From: Achromobacter denitrificans NBRC 15125
Lineage (GTDB): Bacteria; Pseudomonadota; Gammaproteobacteria; Burkholderiales; Burkholderiaceae_B
Assembly: GCF_001571365.1 (NCBI RefSeq)
Contig: NZ_BCTQ01000002.1
Coordinates: forward strand, 124,001-188,000
DNA: 64,000 nt
Reading direction: 5' to 3'
Under the pieces are notes generated by a model, which had not been told where the DNA came from, ran no database searches, and saw nothing but the letters and a program-made list of their open reading frames with translations. The position numbers and the translations under genes were made by a program. Positions 1-9,478 of this stretch are shown here, in pieces (the first letter of the stretch is position 1; each line of letters begins with the position of its first letter).

Positions 1-114
1 CTGGATACCGCCGAGGAGGTGTCGATCTACGAGGCCGGCGGCGTACTGCAACGCTTCGCGCAGGACTTCCTGGAAGCCTCATCCGCGGCCGGCGCCGAGA
101 AGAAAGCCGGCTGA
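1..114 (+). CDS. acnD: AcnD, 2-methylcitrate dehydratase (3' end only)
   Basis: This is the last 37 codons of a gene that begins outside the window. The visible residues (LDTAEEVSIYEAGGVLQRF, then a short Ala-rich tail) match the C-terminus of the iron-sulfur 2-methylcitrate dehydratase AcnD, an aconitase-family enzyme of the 2-methylcitrate cycle for propionyl-CoA. The identification rests on this tail and on the neighbour: prpF follows 68 bp downstream on the same strand, the usual acnD-prpF pairing in which PrpF isomerises the AcnD product. Nothing can be said about the catalytic domain or the start. Confidence 0.85.
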   Translation: MDTAEEVSIYEAGGVLQRFAQDFLEASSAAGAEKKAG

Positions 115-182
115 TCCGCCCTCAGCAAAGCGAGCGCCCGAGGCGCTCGCCCCCTCCCCACACGAGACATCAGGACTGCCCC

Positions 183-1367
183 ATGGCCCATGCTCCCCAG
201 ACCAAGATTGCCGCCACCTACATGCGCGGCGGCACCAGCAAAGGCGTGTTCTTCAAGCTCGACGACCTGCCCGAATCGGCGCGCGTCGCGGGCGCAGCGC
301 GCGACGCGCTGCTGATGCGCGTGATCGGCAGCCCGGATCCCTACGGCAAGCAGATCGACGGCATGGGCGCCGCCACGTCCAGCACCAGCAAGACCGTCAT
401 CGTCGGCAAGAGCACCCGTCCCGATCACGACGTCGACTACCTGTTCGGCCAGGTCTCCATCGACCAGCCCTTCGTCGACTGGAGCGGCAACTGCGGCAAC
501 CTGTCGGCCGCGGTGGGCCCCTTCGCCATCGCCAACGGCCTGGTGGACCCGGCGCGCGTGCCCGCCAACGGCACCGCCGTCGTGCGCATCTGGCAGGCCA
601 ACATCGGCAAGACCATCATCGCGCACGTGCCGATCACCGATGGCGCGGTGCAGGAAACCGGCGACTTCGAGCTCGACGGCGTGACTTTCCCCGCCGCCGA
701 ACTGCGCCTGGAATTCATGGATCCGGCCGAAGAAGGGGATGGCGGCTCCATGTTCCCCACCGGCAACCTGGTGGACGACCTGGAAGTGCCCGGCGTGGGC
801 ACCTTCAAGGCCACCATGATCAACTCGGGCATCCCCACCATCTTCCTCGACGCCGAGGCGCTGGGCTACAAGGGCACGGAGTTGCAGGACGACATCAACG
901 GCGACGCCGCCGCGCTGGCGCGTTTCGAAACCATCCGCGCCCACGGCGCGCTGCGCATGGGGCTGATCAAGACGCTGGAAGAAGCCGCCGGCCGCCAGCA
1001 CACGCCCAAGGTCGCCTTCGTCGCCCGCCCCAAGGAATACGTGTCCTCCAGCGGCAAGAAGATCGGCGCCGGCGACATCGACGTGCTGGTGCGCGCCCTG
1101 TCCATGGGCAAGCTGCACCACGCCATGATGGGCACGGCGTCCGTCGCCATCGCCACGGCGGCGGCGGTGCCCGGCACCCTGGTGAACCTGGCCGCCGGCG
1201 GCAACGAACGCGACAACGTGTGCTTCGGCCATCCGTCGGGCACGCTGCGCGTCGGCGCCGAGGCCAAGCTCGTGGACGGCGAATGGAAGGTCACCAAGGC
1301 CATCATGAGCCGCAGCGCGCGCATCCTGATGGAAGGCCGCGTGCACGTGCCGCGCGAAGGGTTCTAA
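183..1367 (+). CDS. prpF: PrpF, 2-methylaconitate cis-trans isomerase
   Basis: A 394-residue cytoplasmic protein of the PrpF family (diaminopimelate-epimerase fold). It converts the AcnD product to the 2-methylaconitate isomer that aconitase can hydrate in propionate catabolism. Visible motifs are MRGGTSKG near the N-terminus (14-21), Lys70 in the GMGAATSSTSK stretch and Cys104 in SGNCGN, which correspond to the Lys and Cys described as important in this family. Length is normal. The ATG at 183 is preceded by AGGA about 8 nt upstream. It follows acnD closely and probably shares its transcript, which ends at the terminator just downstream. Confidence 0.95.
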   Translation: MAHAPQTKIAATYMRGGTSKGVFFKLDDLPESARVAGAARDALLMRVIGSPDPYGKQIDGMGAATSSTSKTVIVGKSTRPDHDVDYLFGQVSIDQPFVDWSGNCGNLSAAVGPFAIANGLVDPARVPANGTAVVRIWQANIGKTIIAHVPITDGAVQETGDFELDGVTFPAAELRLEFMDPAEEGDGGSMFPTGNLVDDLEVPGVGTFKATMINSGIPTIFLDAEALGYKGTELQDDINGDAAALARFETIRAHGALRMGLIKTLEEAAGRQHTPKVAFVARPKEYVSSSGKKIGAGDIDVLVRALSMGKLHHAMMGTASVAIATAAAVPGTLVNLAAGGNERDNVCFGHPSGTLRVGAEAKLVDGEWKVTKAIMSRSARILMEGRVHVPREGF

Positions 1368-1391
1368 ACCAGGCTCACGCTTGCGCGCATG

Positions 1392-1422
1392 AAAAACGGG
1401 GCCAGGCGCCCCGTTTTTTTTT
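1392..1422 (+). terminator. Rho-independent terminator after prpF
   Basis: A GC-rich hairpin (CGGGGC at 1397-1402, GCCCCG at 1408-1413, five-base loop) is flanked by A residues and followed by a run of nine T. It lies 25 bp after the prpF stop, so it should end the acnD-prpF transcript. The A run on the other side may let it also act on the convergent ankyrin gene. Confidence 0.9.
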
Positions 1423-1440
1423 CGGCCTGACGCCGGCACC

Positions 1441-2112
1441 TCAGCCCTTGGCCCCCGCCGCCTCCAGCAGCCGCGCCACTTCCGACTGCCCGCGCTCGCG
1501 GGCATGCTTGAGCGGCGTCACGCCCTTGCCGTCGGCCAGGTCGACGTCGGCGCCGGCTTCGATGAGCCGCTTGACGATGGCCTGGTGACGCGGGCCGCCG
1601 TCGCCCAGGATCACCGCTTCCAGCAGGCCGGTCCATCCCAGGTTGTTCACGTGGTCGGGGTCCGCGCCCGCGCGCAGCAGCATGTCCACCACCTCGACGT
1701 GGCCGCGCTCGCAGGCGGGTATCAGGGCGGTGCCGCCGTAGCGGTTGGTGCTTTTCAAATCCGCGCCGTGCGCGAGCGTCAGCGCCAGGATGTCGCGGTA
1801 GCCCCGGGCCCCCGCGAGCAGGTAGGCGCTGTCGTGGATGGCGTTCTTCGCATTGACGTCGGCGCCCGCGTCGATCAGCGCGCGCGCGGCCTCGACGTGG
1901 TTGCCCTGCGTGGCGCGCAGCAGCGGCGTATTGCCGCTGCCGTCGCGCGCCTCGATCGCGGCCCCTTGGCCCAGCAGAGTCTTGACCCGGCCCGCATCGC
2001 CGTCGCCCGCAGCCGCGAGCAGCGCCGCGTCCTGGCCCGCGGCGCCGGCTCCGCCGCCGATGCTCAGCAGGAACGCCGCCACCCAGATACGGCACACGCC
2101 AAAGATAGGCAT
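1441..2112 (-). CDS. Exported ankyrin-repeat protein
   Basis: A 223-residue protein. The first 25 or so residues (MPIFGVCRIWVAAFLLSIGG and on to an Ala/Gly-rich cleavage region) look like a signal peptide. The rest is about five ankyrin repeats with recurring motifs such as GNTPLLRA, GADVNAKN and GHVEVVDMLL. I chose the ATG at 2112 rather than the longer frame because AAGGGAG lies about 8 nt upstream and the signal peptide then starts correctly. Ankyrin repeats bind proteins; the partner is unknown. Periplasmic ankyrin proteins in Proteobacteria sometimes accompany catalases (AnkB type), but no catalase is nearby. It is divergent from a LysR gene. Confidence 0.85.
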   Translation of the reverse strand: MPIFGVCRIWVAAFLLSIGGGAGAAGQDAALLAAAGDGDAGRVKTLLGQGAAIEARDGSGNTPLLRATQGNHVEAARALIDAGADVNAKNAIHDSAYLLAGARGYRDILALTLAHGADLKSTNRYGGTALIPACERGHVEVVDMLLRAGADPDHVNNLGWTGLLEAVILGDGGPRHQAIVKRLIEAGADVDLADGKGVTPLKHARERGQSEVARLLEAAGAKG

Positions 2113-2193
2113 ATCGAAATCTCCCTTGATAACGCGTCTCCGGACCGTCCCGGGCACGAGACCTAGTATGGCGAGTCGGCGGAGTATTATGAA

Positions 2194-2208
2194 ATTAATT
2201 GGCTTAAT
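2194..2208. promoter_or_regulatory. Inverted repeat in the ankyrin/lysR intergenic region
   Basis: ATTAA-N5-TTAAT lies 21 bp before the LysR start in the AT-rich part of the divergent region. It could be an operator used by the LysR protein for itself and the ankyrin gene. The arms are short and AT-rich, so confidence is low. Confidence 0.35.
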
Positions 2209-2228
2209 GGCTTTCAGTGGAAGTTCAA

Positions 2229-3101
2229 ATGCTTGATCCCGTCCTGCTGCGCAGCTTCGTTACCGTGGTGGACACGGGCAATTTCACGCGCGCGGCCGAA
2301 TACCTGCATCTGACGCAATCCACCGTCAGCCAGCACGTGATCCGCCTGGAAGACCAGCTCGATTGTCGCCTGCTGGATCGCGCGCAGCGCCACATCCTGC
2401 CGACCGAGGAAGGCGAGCGCCTGCTCGGCTATGCCCGCAGCATCCTGCGGCTGTCCGAGGAAGCGCGCGAAAGCGTGTCCGCCGCGCAGGCGAGCGCGGT
2501 GGTGCGACTGGGCGCGCCCGAGGAATTCATGGGGTCCGCGCTGATGCCCACCATCGCGGCCGTGCAGGCCGCCTATCCGCTCCTGCGCGTGGAAGTGGAC
2601 GGGGGGCTCAGCCATGAGCTGCTGCGGCGCTACCGCGAAGGCGAGTTGGACCTGATGCTCGTCAAGCAATGGGAAGTCGACGCGGACTGCCACGCGCAGT
2701 GGCCCGAACCTCTGTGCTGGATCACCGCCCGCGATGCGCCGCCGCCCGCGCCCGACACGGCCGTGCCGCTGGTCGCGTTTCCGGCGGGCGCGCTGTATCG
2801 CCAGGAAATGACCGCCATGCTGGAGACCGGCGGCAAGCCGTGGCAGGTGCGCTTCTCCAGCCCCAGCCTGCCCAGCCTGGTCGCGGCGGTGGCGTCGGGA
2901 CTGGGCGTCAGCCTGCTGCCGGCCGCCTGCGTGACGGCGGAGCACCGCGTGCTGTCCGCCGAAGAGGGGTTTCCCGCGCCCGGCGGCCTGCGCCTGGCGC
3001 TGTATGCGCGCTCGCGCCTCAGCGATGCCGGCCATGCCCTGCGCGGCGCGCTGGAAACCTATTGCGAGCGGCGCGCCGTCCAGGTCACGCCGGGCGGGTA
3101 G
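2229..3101 (+). CDS. LysR-family transcriptional regulator
   Basis: A 290-residue LTTR. The N-terminal winged helix-turn-helix (about residues 1-60; LDPVLLRSFVTVVDTGNFTR, then LTQSTVSQHVIRLE) is followed by the periplasmic-binding-protein-like effector domain. I prefer the ATG at 2229 (MLDPVLL) over the in-frame GTG at 2217 because LTTRs usually begin within a few residues of this motif and TGGAAG lies about 7 nt upstream. Its 3' end overlaps the convergent amidohydrolase gene by 17 bp. The target is unknown; the divergent ankyrin gene and the downstream amidohydrolase/SSS transporter locus are candidates. Confidence 0.9.
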   Translation: MLDPVLLRSFVTVVDTGNFTRAAEYLHLTQSTVSQHVIRLEDQLDCRLLDRAQRHILPTEEGERLLGYARSILRLSEEARESVSAAQASAVVRLGAPEEFMGSALMPTIAAVQAAYPLLRVEVDGGLSHELLRRYREGELDLMLVKQWEVDADCHAQWPEPLCWITARDAPPPAPDTAVPLVAFPAGALYRQEMTAMLETGGKPWQVRFSSPSLPSLVAAVASGLGVSLLPAACVTAEHRVLSAEEGFPAPGGLRLALYARSRLSDAGHALRGALETYCERRAVQVTPGG

Positions 3102-4290
3102 CGGCGCCGGCGGTAAAGGCCGAGGCCTCGCCCTGCGGCTCGCCCTTGCGGAACAGGAAGCGCGGCGCCGGCGCCGCGGCCACCGCCGCCGCGCCGTTGG
3201 GCGCGGGCAGCGCGACGAAGGTGGCCTCGTTGCCCACCCGCAGGCCGTAGCCGTCCAGGCCCAGCACCGCCGCGCCGGCGTGGGACGCCATGTCCAGCGC
3301 CACCCGCAGTTCCGCGTCGGTGTAGAAGCCCGAGCGGTAGCCGATCAGCATCGCCCGCTGCAGCATGTCGCCGTTGCCGTAGGGCCACCAGGTGTCCTGG
3401 ATGTTGTCGTTGCCCGCGAACACCGCCACGCCCGCGTCGCGCAGGCGCAGCACGGGCGGGAAGGCGCGGTCGCCCGGCGCGTTGGTCATGATGGCCACGC
3501 CGGCGTCGGCCAGCCTGCGCGCCACCTCGTCCACCGCCCTCGGTTCGACGTCGCCCAGCGCGTAGGCGTGGCTCACGGCGACGCGGCCGGCCAGGCCCAG
3601 CGCCTTGGTCCGCGCGGCGATGCGGGCCAGCTGCTCGATGCCCGGCATGTCCGGCTCGTGCAGATGGATGTCGATCTTCGCGCCCAGGCGGTCCGCGATG
3701 CCGAATACGCGGTCCAGCTGCCCTTCGGCGTCGCCGTCCAGCGTGGAGGGGTCGATCCCGCCCACGACGTCGGCGCCTTCGCGCACGGCCGCCTCCAGCA
3801 GGTCCGCGGTGCCCGGACAGGACATCACGCCGGCCTGCGGAAACGCCACCAGCTGGATATCGACGATGCCGCGCCATTTCTCGCGCGCTGCCATCACGGC
3901 ATGCAGGTTGGCCAGCCCAGTGGTGGCGTCCACGTCCACGTGGCTGCGCATCGCCACGGTGCCGAAGGCCGCCGCCTGCGCGATGAGCGCATCGGCGCGC
4001 CCTTCCATCGGCGGCGCGGCGGCCAGCTCGCGCTTCTCGATGGCCAGCCGCTCGCGCAGCGTGGCCGCCGGCTGGTGCGGATGCCAGCGGTCGCCGACGA
4101 AACTCTTGTCCAGGTGAATGTGCCCGTCCACGAAGCCCGGCAGCACCAGGTGGCCGCGCAGGTCCGTGACCTCGGCCTCCCCGAGCGCGGGCGGCTGCGC
4201 GCCGATCGCAAGAATGCGTCCGTCGCGGACGGTCAGGGATAGCGGGGTGCCGTCGATGTCGACGGCATTGATGAATACGCGGTCTGTCAT
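3085..4290 (-). CDS. Metal-dependent amidohydrolase, cytosine-deaminase-like
   Basis: A 401-residue TIM-barrel amidohydrolase of the CodA/AtzC type. Metal ligands visible in order are HIH (GFVDGHIHLDKSF), the HVDVD segment, HLHE (DIHLHEPD), SHA (VSHAYALG) and the late GND (FAGNDNIQ). Such enzymes deaminate or open cyclic amidines and pyrimidine- or triazine-like rings. The substrate cannot be read from sequence. It lies divergent to an SSS-family transporter across a 625-bp region, which suggests uptake and hydrolysis of the same compound. The ATG at 4290 has AAGG about 8 nt upstream. No signal peptide is visible, so it is cytoplasmic. Confidence 0.85.
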   Translation of the reverse strand: MTDRVFINAVDIDGTPLSLTVRDGRILAIGAQPPALGEAEVTDLRGHLVLPGFVDGHIHLDKSFVGDRWHPHQPAATLRERLAIEKRELAAAPPMEGRADALIAQAAAFGTVAMRSHVDVDATTGLANLHAVMAAREKWRGIVDIQLVAFPQAGVMSCPGTADLLEAAVREGADVVGGIDPSTLDGDAEGQLDRVFGIADRLGAKIDIHLHEPDMPGIEQLARIAARTKALGLAGRVAVSHAYALGDVEPRAVDEVARRLADAGVAIMTNAPGDRAFPPVLRLRDAGVAVFAGNDNIQDTWWPYGNGDMLQRAMLIGYRSGFYTDAELRVALDMASHAGAAVLGLDGYGLRVGNEATFVALPAPNGAAAVAAAPAPRFLFRKGEPQGEASAFTAGAATRPA

Positions 4291-4450
4291 GGTTCGCCTT
4301 CGTCTTGCGGACGGCGTGGCGGCGCGTGCGCCGCCACCGGGCCGTCAAAGCCTCGTACCTTATCGGAGGGCGCCGCGGGCGGCCAATTAAGTGTTGCGAT
4401 GCCTGCCAATCGGAATCGCGATACCGCGTCCGGAGCATTCCAGGCGCGGG

Positions 4451-4480
4451 CTGGACTCGATCCGGGTATGGTCCTATACT
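4451..4480 (+). promoter_or_regulatory. Sigma-70-like promoter for the SSS transporter leader
   Basis: CTGGAC (4451-4456), an 18-bp spacer and TATACT (4475-4480) form a good sigma-70 match. A start near 4487 would give a leader of about 430 nt before the transporter ATG at 4916, which agrees with the run of hairpins that begins just after it. Confidence 0.55.
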
Positions 4481-4505
4481 CGCGTCTTGCTGTAGTTCAC
4501 CACGC

Positions 4506-4723
4506 ATGCCCGCCGGCAGACGCACGTCGCCGGAGGCATCCGTCACAAGGCCGCGCGCAGCGGCCCGGCGTGTAACGCCGAAACACCCATGCCCAGCCTT
4601 GACCGGCTGCGGAACCACTCTCCTGCTTACCAGGCAGGACCCTCGCTCACCGCATAGGGCAACGTCCAAAGCAACAAACGTTCGGCGCTATGCGGGAGCA
4701 AGACACCTACACGGTGTGCCTTG
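4506..4723 (+). ncRNA. Structured leader RNA: seven consecutive hairpins
   Basis: The 625-bp gap between the amidohydrolase and the SSS transporter holds no convincing gene but a dense series of hairpins on the plus strand. H1 at 4506-4539 has arms ATGCC/GGCAT, CCGGC/GCCGG and GACG/CGTC. H2 at 4549-4565 is GGCCGC/GCGGCC. H3 at 4566-4580 is CGGCG/CGCCG. H4 at 4594-4609 is CAGCC/GGCTG. H5 at 4621-4639 is TCCTGC/GCAGGA. H6 at 4650-4695 is CCGCATAG/CTATGCGG, with an inner AACGT/ACGTT pair. H7 at 4699-4723 is CAAG-ACACC/GGTGT-CTTG. A promoter sits just upstream. It could be a cis-regulatory leader or riboswitch, or a separate small RNA. I do not recognise a known class. Confidence 0.5.
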
Positions 4724-4915
4724 TCGCTGTCCCGCCGAGGGCGTCGCTTGCCGCGCGCGCTCGCCGGGCAGGCCCGCGATCGCGCCTACGGCCGCTCGCC
4801 TGGTGTTTCGGCTGCGTCATCGGGGTTTGCCGCCCATCGCATCCCGCGGAAACGGCCTTCATGCAGCCATGACTGTCCGTCATGAACACGCTGTCAAGGA
4901 GAAAGGACGAAGACG

Positions 4916-6607
4916 ATGCAAGAGACAGAATTCTTTCAGCTATCGGCGACAACCGCCATCCTGCTGCTCGCAGGCTTCTACGGCGCGACATTCCTCATGT
5001 CGCTGCTCATCGGCGAAAAGAACGAGAACGTCGACGGCTACATGGTGTCGAACAACGCGGTGGGTTTCGGGCTGTCCACGGCCAGCATGATCGCCACCTG
5101 GATCTGGGCCGCCTCGTTCTACGCCAGCGCCACCTCGGGCTATAAGTACGGGCTGTCCGGCCCCCTGCATTATGGCTTCTGGGGCGCGCTGATGATTCTC
5201 TTCATTTATCCCTTCGGCAAGCGCTTCCGCAAGCTGGCGCCCAAGGCCCACACGCTGGCCGAGGTCATCCACGCGCGGCACGGCACGTCCAGCCAGATGA
5301 TCATGGCCGTGTCCAACATCGTGGGCAGCTGTATCAGCCTGATGGTGAACTTCACCGCGGCCGGCGCCCTGGTCTCCATCCTGAGCCCGCTCAGCTTCAT
5401 CCAGGGCGTGCTGATCGCCGGACTGGGCGTGCTGTCGTACACGCTGTGGTCGGGTTTCCGCACCTCCGTGATGACCGACTTCGCGCAGCTCGCCGCGATG
5501 ATCATCGCGGCGGTCATCATCATTCCGCTGATCTTCTTCAACGCCGGCGGCCCCGACGTGCTGCAGGCCAATATGTGGCGCCTGGATCCCGAGCAGGCCG
5601 ACTTCTATTCCACCAAGGCGATCCTGGAACAGGGCGCGCCCTACTTCGTCGCGGTGCTGGCCTACGCCATCGGCAACCAGACGATCGCGCAACGCCTGTT
5701 CGCCGTGCGCGAAGACCTGATCAAGCCCACTTTCCTCACTGCCACGGCCGGCTACGGCGCCGTCGTGATCGGGCTGGGCATGCTGGGCCTGCTGGCGCTT
5801 TTCGTCGGCCTGGAACCGGCCAACGGCGACATGAACAACATCATCCCGCAGATGGCGTCGACCTACCTGCCGCCCTTCGGCATCGCGCTGTTCTTCCTCC
5901 TGGTGGTGGGCTCGCTGTCCTCGACCGCCGACTCCGACCTGGCCGCGCTCTCCGCCATCGTCATGACGGACATCTACGCCAAGAACCTGTCGCGCGGCCG
6001 CCCCGATCCGCGCCGCATGCTCTGGTGGGGCCGCGTCACCATGATCGTCGCGACGATGGTCGGCGTGATCTTCGCCAGCCTGCGGCTGGACATCCTGGTG
6101 ATGCTCGTCTTCGTCGGCGCGCTGTGGGGCGCCATCGTCTTCCCCGTGATCGCCAGCTTCTACTGGGACCGCGTCGACAACCGCGCCTTCGTGTGGTCCG
6201 TGCTCAGCGCCGTGGCGCTGTTCGCCGTCGCGCGCTTCGAACTCATCCCCATCCAGGGCGCGGTCGCGGTCTTTTTCGAAATCTGCGCGGCCATCGGCGG
6301 CGGCGTGGTGCTGGGCCTCATGACGTTCGGCTTCTTCGGCCGCAAGGCCGCGCTCGCCGTGGGCGCCGCGGGCATGGCGGTGATGCTGCCGGCCTTCGTC
6401 GGAACGCTGCGCGAATACATCGTGCTGATGGGTTCCCTGACCGCCTACGGCGTCAGCGCGGCGGTCTGCGCGGGCCTGAGCCTGCGCAACACCCGGCGGT
6501 TCGATTTCAGCGTGCTGGCCGACCGCGTGACCTCGTTCCATCGCGAGCAGGACGCGCAGGCCGCCGCCCCCGCGCAGGGCGCCGCCATCCAGCCCGCCAA
6601 GGGCTGA
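4916..6607 (+). CDS. SSS-family sodium:solute symporter
   Basis: A 563-residue inner-membrane protein with about 13 hydrophobic segments and the Na+/solute symporter (SSS) layout. The IWAASFYASATSGYKYGLSG stretch after the second segment and the SSTADSDLAALSAI motif near residue 340 are typical of the Na+-binding core. It resembles the urea/DUR3-like and purine-type branches more than proline transporters, but the substrate is uncertain. The ATG at 4916 follows AAGGA with a 10-nt gap. It is followed 29 bp later by a tiny membrane-protein gene. Divergence from an amidohydrolase suggests a nitrogen heterocycle or urea-like substrate. Confidence 0.85.
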   Translation: MQETEFFQLSATTAILLLAGFYGATFLMSLLIGEKNENVDGYMVSNNAVGFGLSTASMIATWIWAASFYASATSGYKYGLSGPLHYGFWGALMILFIYPFGKRFRKLAPKAHTLAEVIHARHGTSSQMIMAVSNIVGSCISLMVNFTAAGALVSILSPLSFIQGVLIAGLGVLSYTLWSGFRTSVMTDFAQLAAMIIAAVIIIPLIFFNAGGPDVLQANMWRLDPEQADFYSTKAILEQGAPYFVAVLAYAIGNQTIAQRLFAVREDLIKPTFLTATAGYGAVVIGLGMLGLLALFVGLEPANGDMNNIIPQMASTYLPPFGIALFFLLVVGSLSSTADSDLAALSAIVMTDIYAKNLSRGRPDPRRMLWWGRVTMIVATMVGVIFASLRLDILVMLVFVGALWGAIVFPVIASFYWDRVDNRAFVWSVLSAVALFAVARFELIPIQGAVAVFFEICAAIGGGVVLGLMTFGFFGRKAALAVGAAGMAVMLPAFVGTLREYIVLMGSLTAYGVSAAVCAGLSLRNTRRFDFSVLADRVTSFHREQDAQAAAPAQGAAIQPAKG

Positions 6608-6636
6608 TCCCCACACACACGAACAAGGAGACCGAT

Positions 6637-6759
6637 ATGTGGTTGACGTTGTATTTCCTGGTCTGGCCGGCCATCTCCGCCCTCATCCTGGCGCTGCTGT
6701 GCGTGACGCTGTGGCAGGACATCCGCGCCGCCAGGCGCAGCGGGAAGTCCATGATCTGA
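6637..6759 (+). CDS. 40-residue membrane protein, probable SSS small subunit
   Basis: A tiny gene encoding 40 residues: one transmembrane helix (MWLTLYFLVWPAISALILAL continuing to VTLWQ) followed by a basic tail (RAARRSGKSM). It has a near-perfect ribosome site, AAGGAG, 6 nt before the ATG, and follows the SSS transporter by 29 bp. It is therefore very likely translated and co-transcribed. Small single-helix proteins encoded right after SSS or other symporters are annotated as putative transporter small subunits; a role in assembly or stability is inference. The positive-inside rule predicts the N-terminus outside and the C-terminus in the cytoplasm. Confidence 0.75.
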   Translation: MWLTLYFLVWPAISALILALLCVTLWQDIRAARRSGKSMI

Positions 6760-6892
6760 CTCCCATTCCGGGCGGCGCCCGCCGCCTGTGCTTCACCTTA
6801 TGAGTCCCTTCCTGCGCCGCATGCAGGGCCTGAAGCGCGCAGGCGGGATCTTGCGGATCCTGACCGGCGTGCCCCCCCGGCCGGTAAAACGC

Positions 6893-6923
6893 TTGACCTT
6901 GACATCATTGGAATCTTTATAGT
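6893..6923 (+). promoter_or_regulatory. CueR-type (MerR-family) promoter of copA
   Basis: TTGACC (6893-6898) and TATAGT (6918-6923) are separated by 19 bp, the over-long spacer typical of MerR-family activated promoters. The spacer carries an imperfect dyad (CCTTGA on one side, GGAATC on the other) resembling CueR sites. It lies 41 bp before the copA ATG. No cueR gene is in the window. Confidence 0.75.
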
Positions 6924-6964
6924 GGTGTCCATCAGTGGAGATTACAAGTTTTCAAGGAGCGGAT

Positions 6965-9439
<2,475 letters not shown>

Positions 9440-9440
9440 G

Positions 9441-9461
9441 GCCGGGGCCGGCGGCCCCGGC
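9441..9461. terminator. GC-rich hairpin between copA and the lyase operon
   Basis: GCCGGGGCC (9441-9449) and GGCCCCGGC (9453-9461) form a perfect 9-bp stem directly after the copA stop and before the 3' end of the convergent lyase gene. There is no clear T run, so it may be a weak bidirectional terminator or a transcript-end stabiliser. Confidence 0.4.
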
Positions 9462-9478
9462 TCCCCCGCCCGGCCCCT

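Noticed and set aside
148-153. Possible insertion sequence or transposase near the left edge
   Set aside because: No inverted repeats, no transposase-like frame; it is simply the acnD-prpF spacer.
3004-4242. Long plus-strand frame opposite the amidohydrolase (412 codons)
   Set aside because: Arg/His/Gly-rich shadow of the high-GC minus-strand gene, no ribosome site, no recognisable domain.
4600-4640. TTACCAGG near a GG-rich region, recalling SRP RNA
   Set aside because: The conserved GGAAGGAAGCAGCC part of the signal recognition particle RNA is missing.
4640-4700. Resemblance to a c-di-GMP riboswitch (GCATAGGGCAA stretch)
   Set aside because: Only a few bases match; the second conserved block and the tetraloop arrangement are absent.
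4690-4872. Small plus-strand frame in the leader of the SSS transporter
   Set aside because: No ribosome site; it runs through hairpin 7 and is Arg/Ala-rich as random GC-rich DNA would be.
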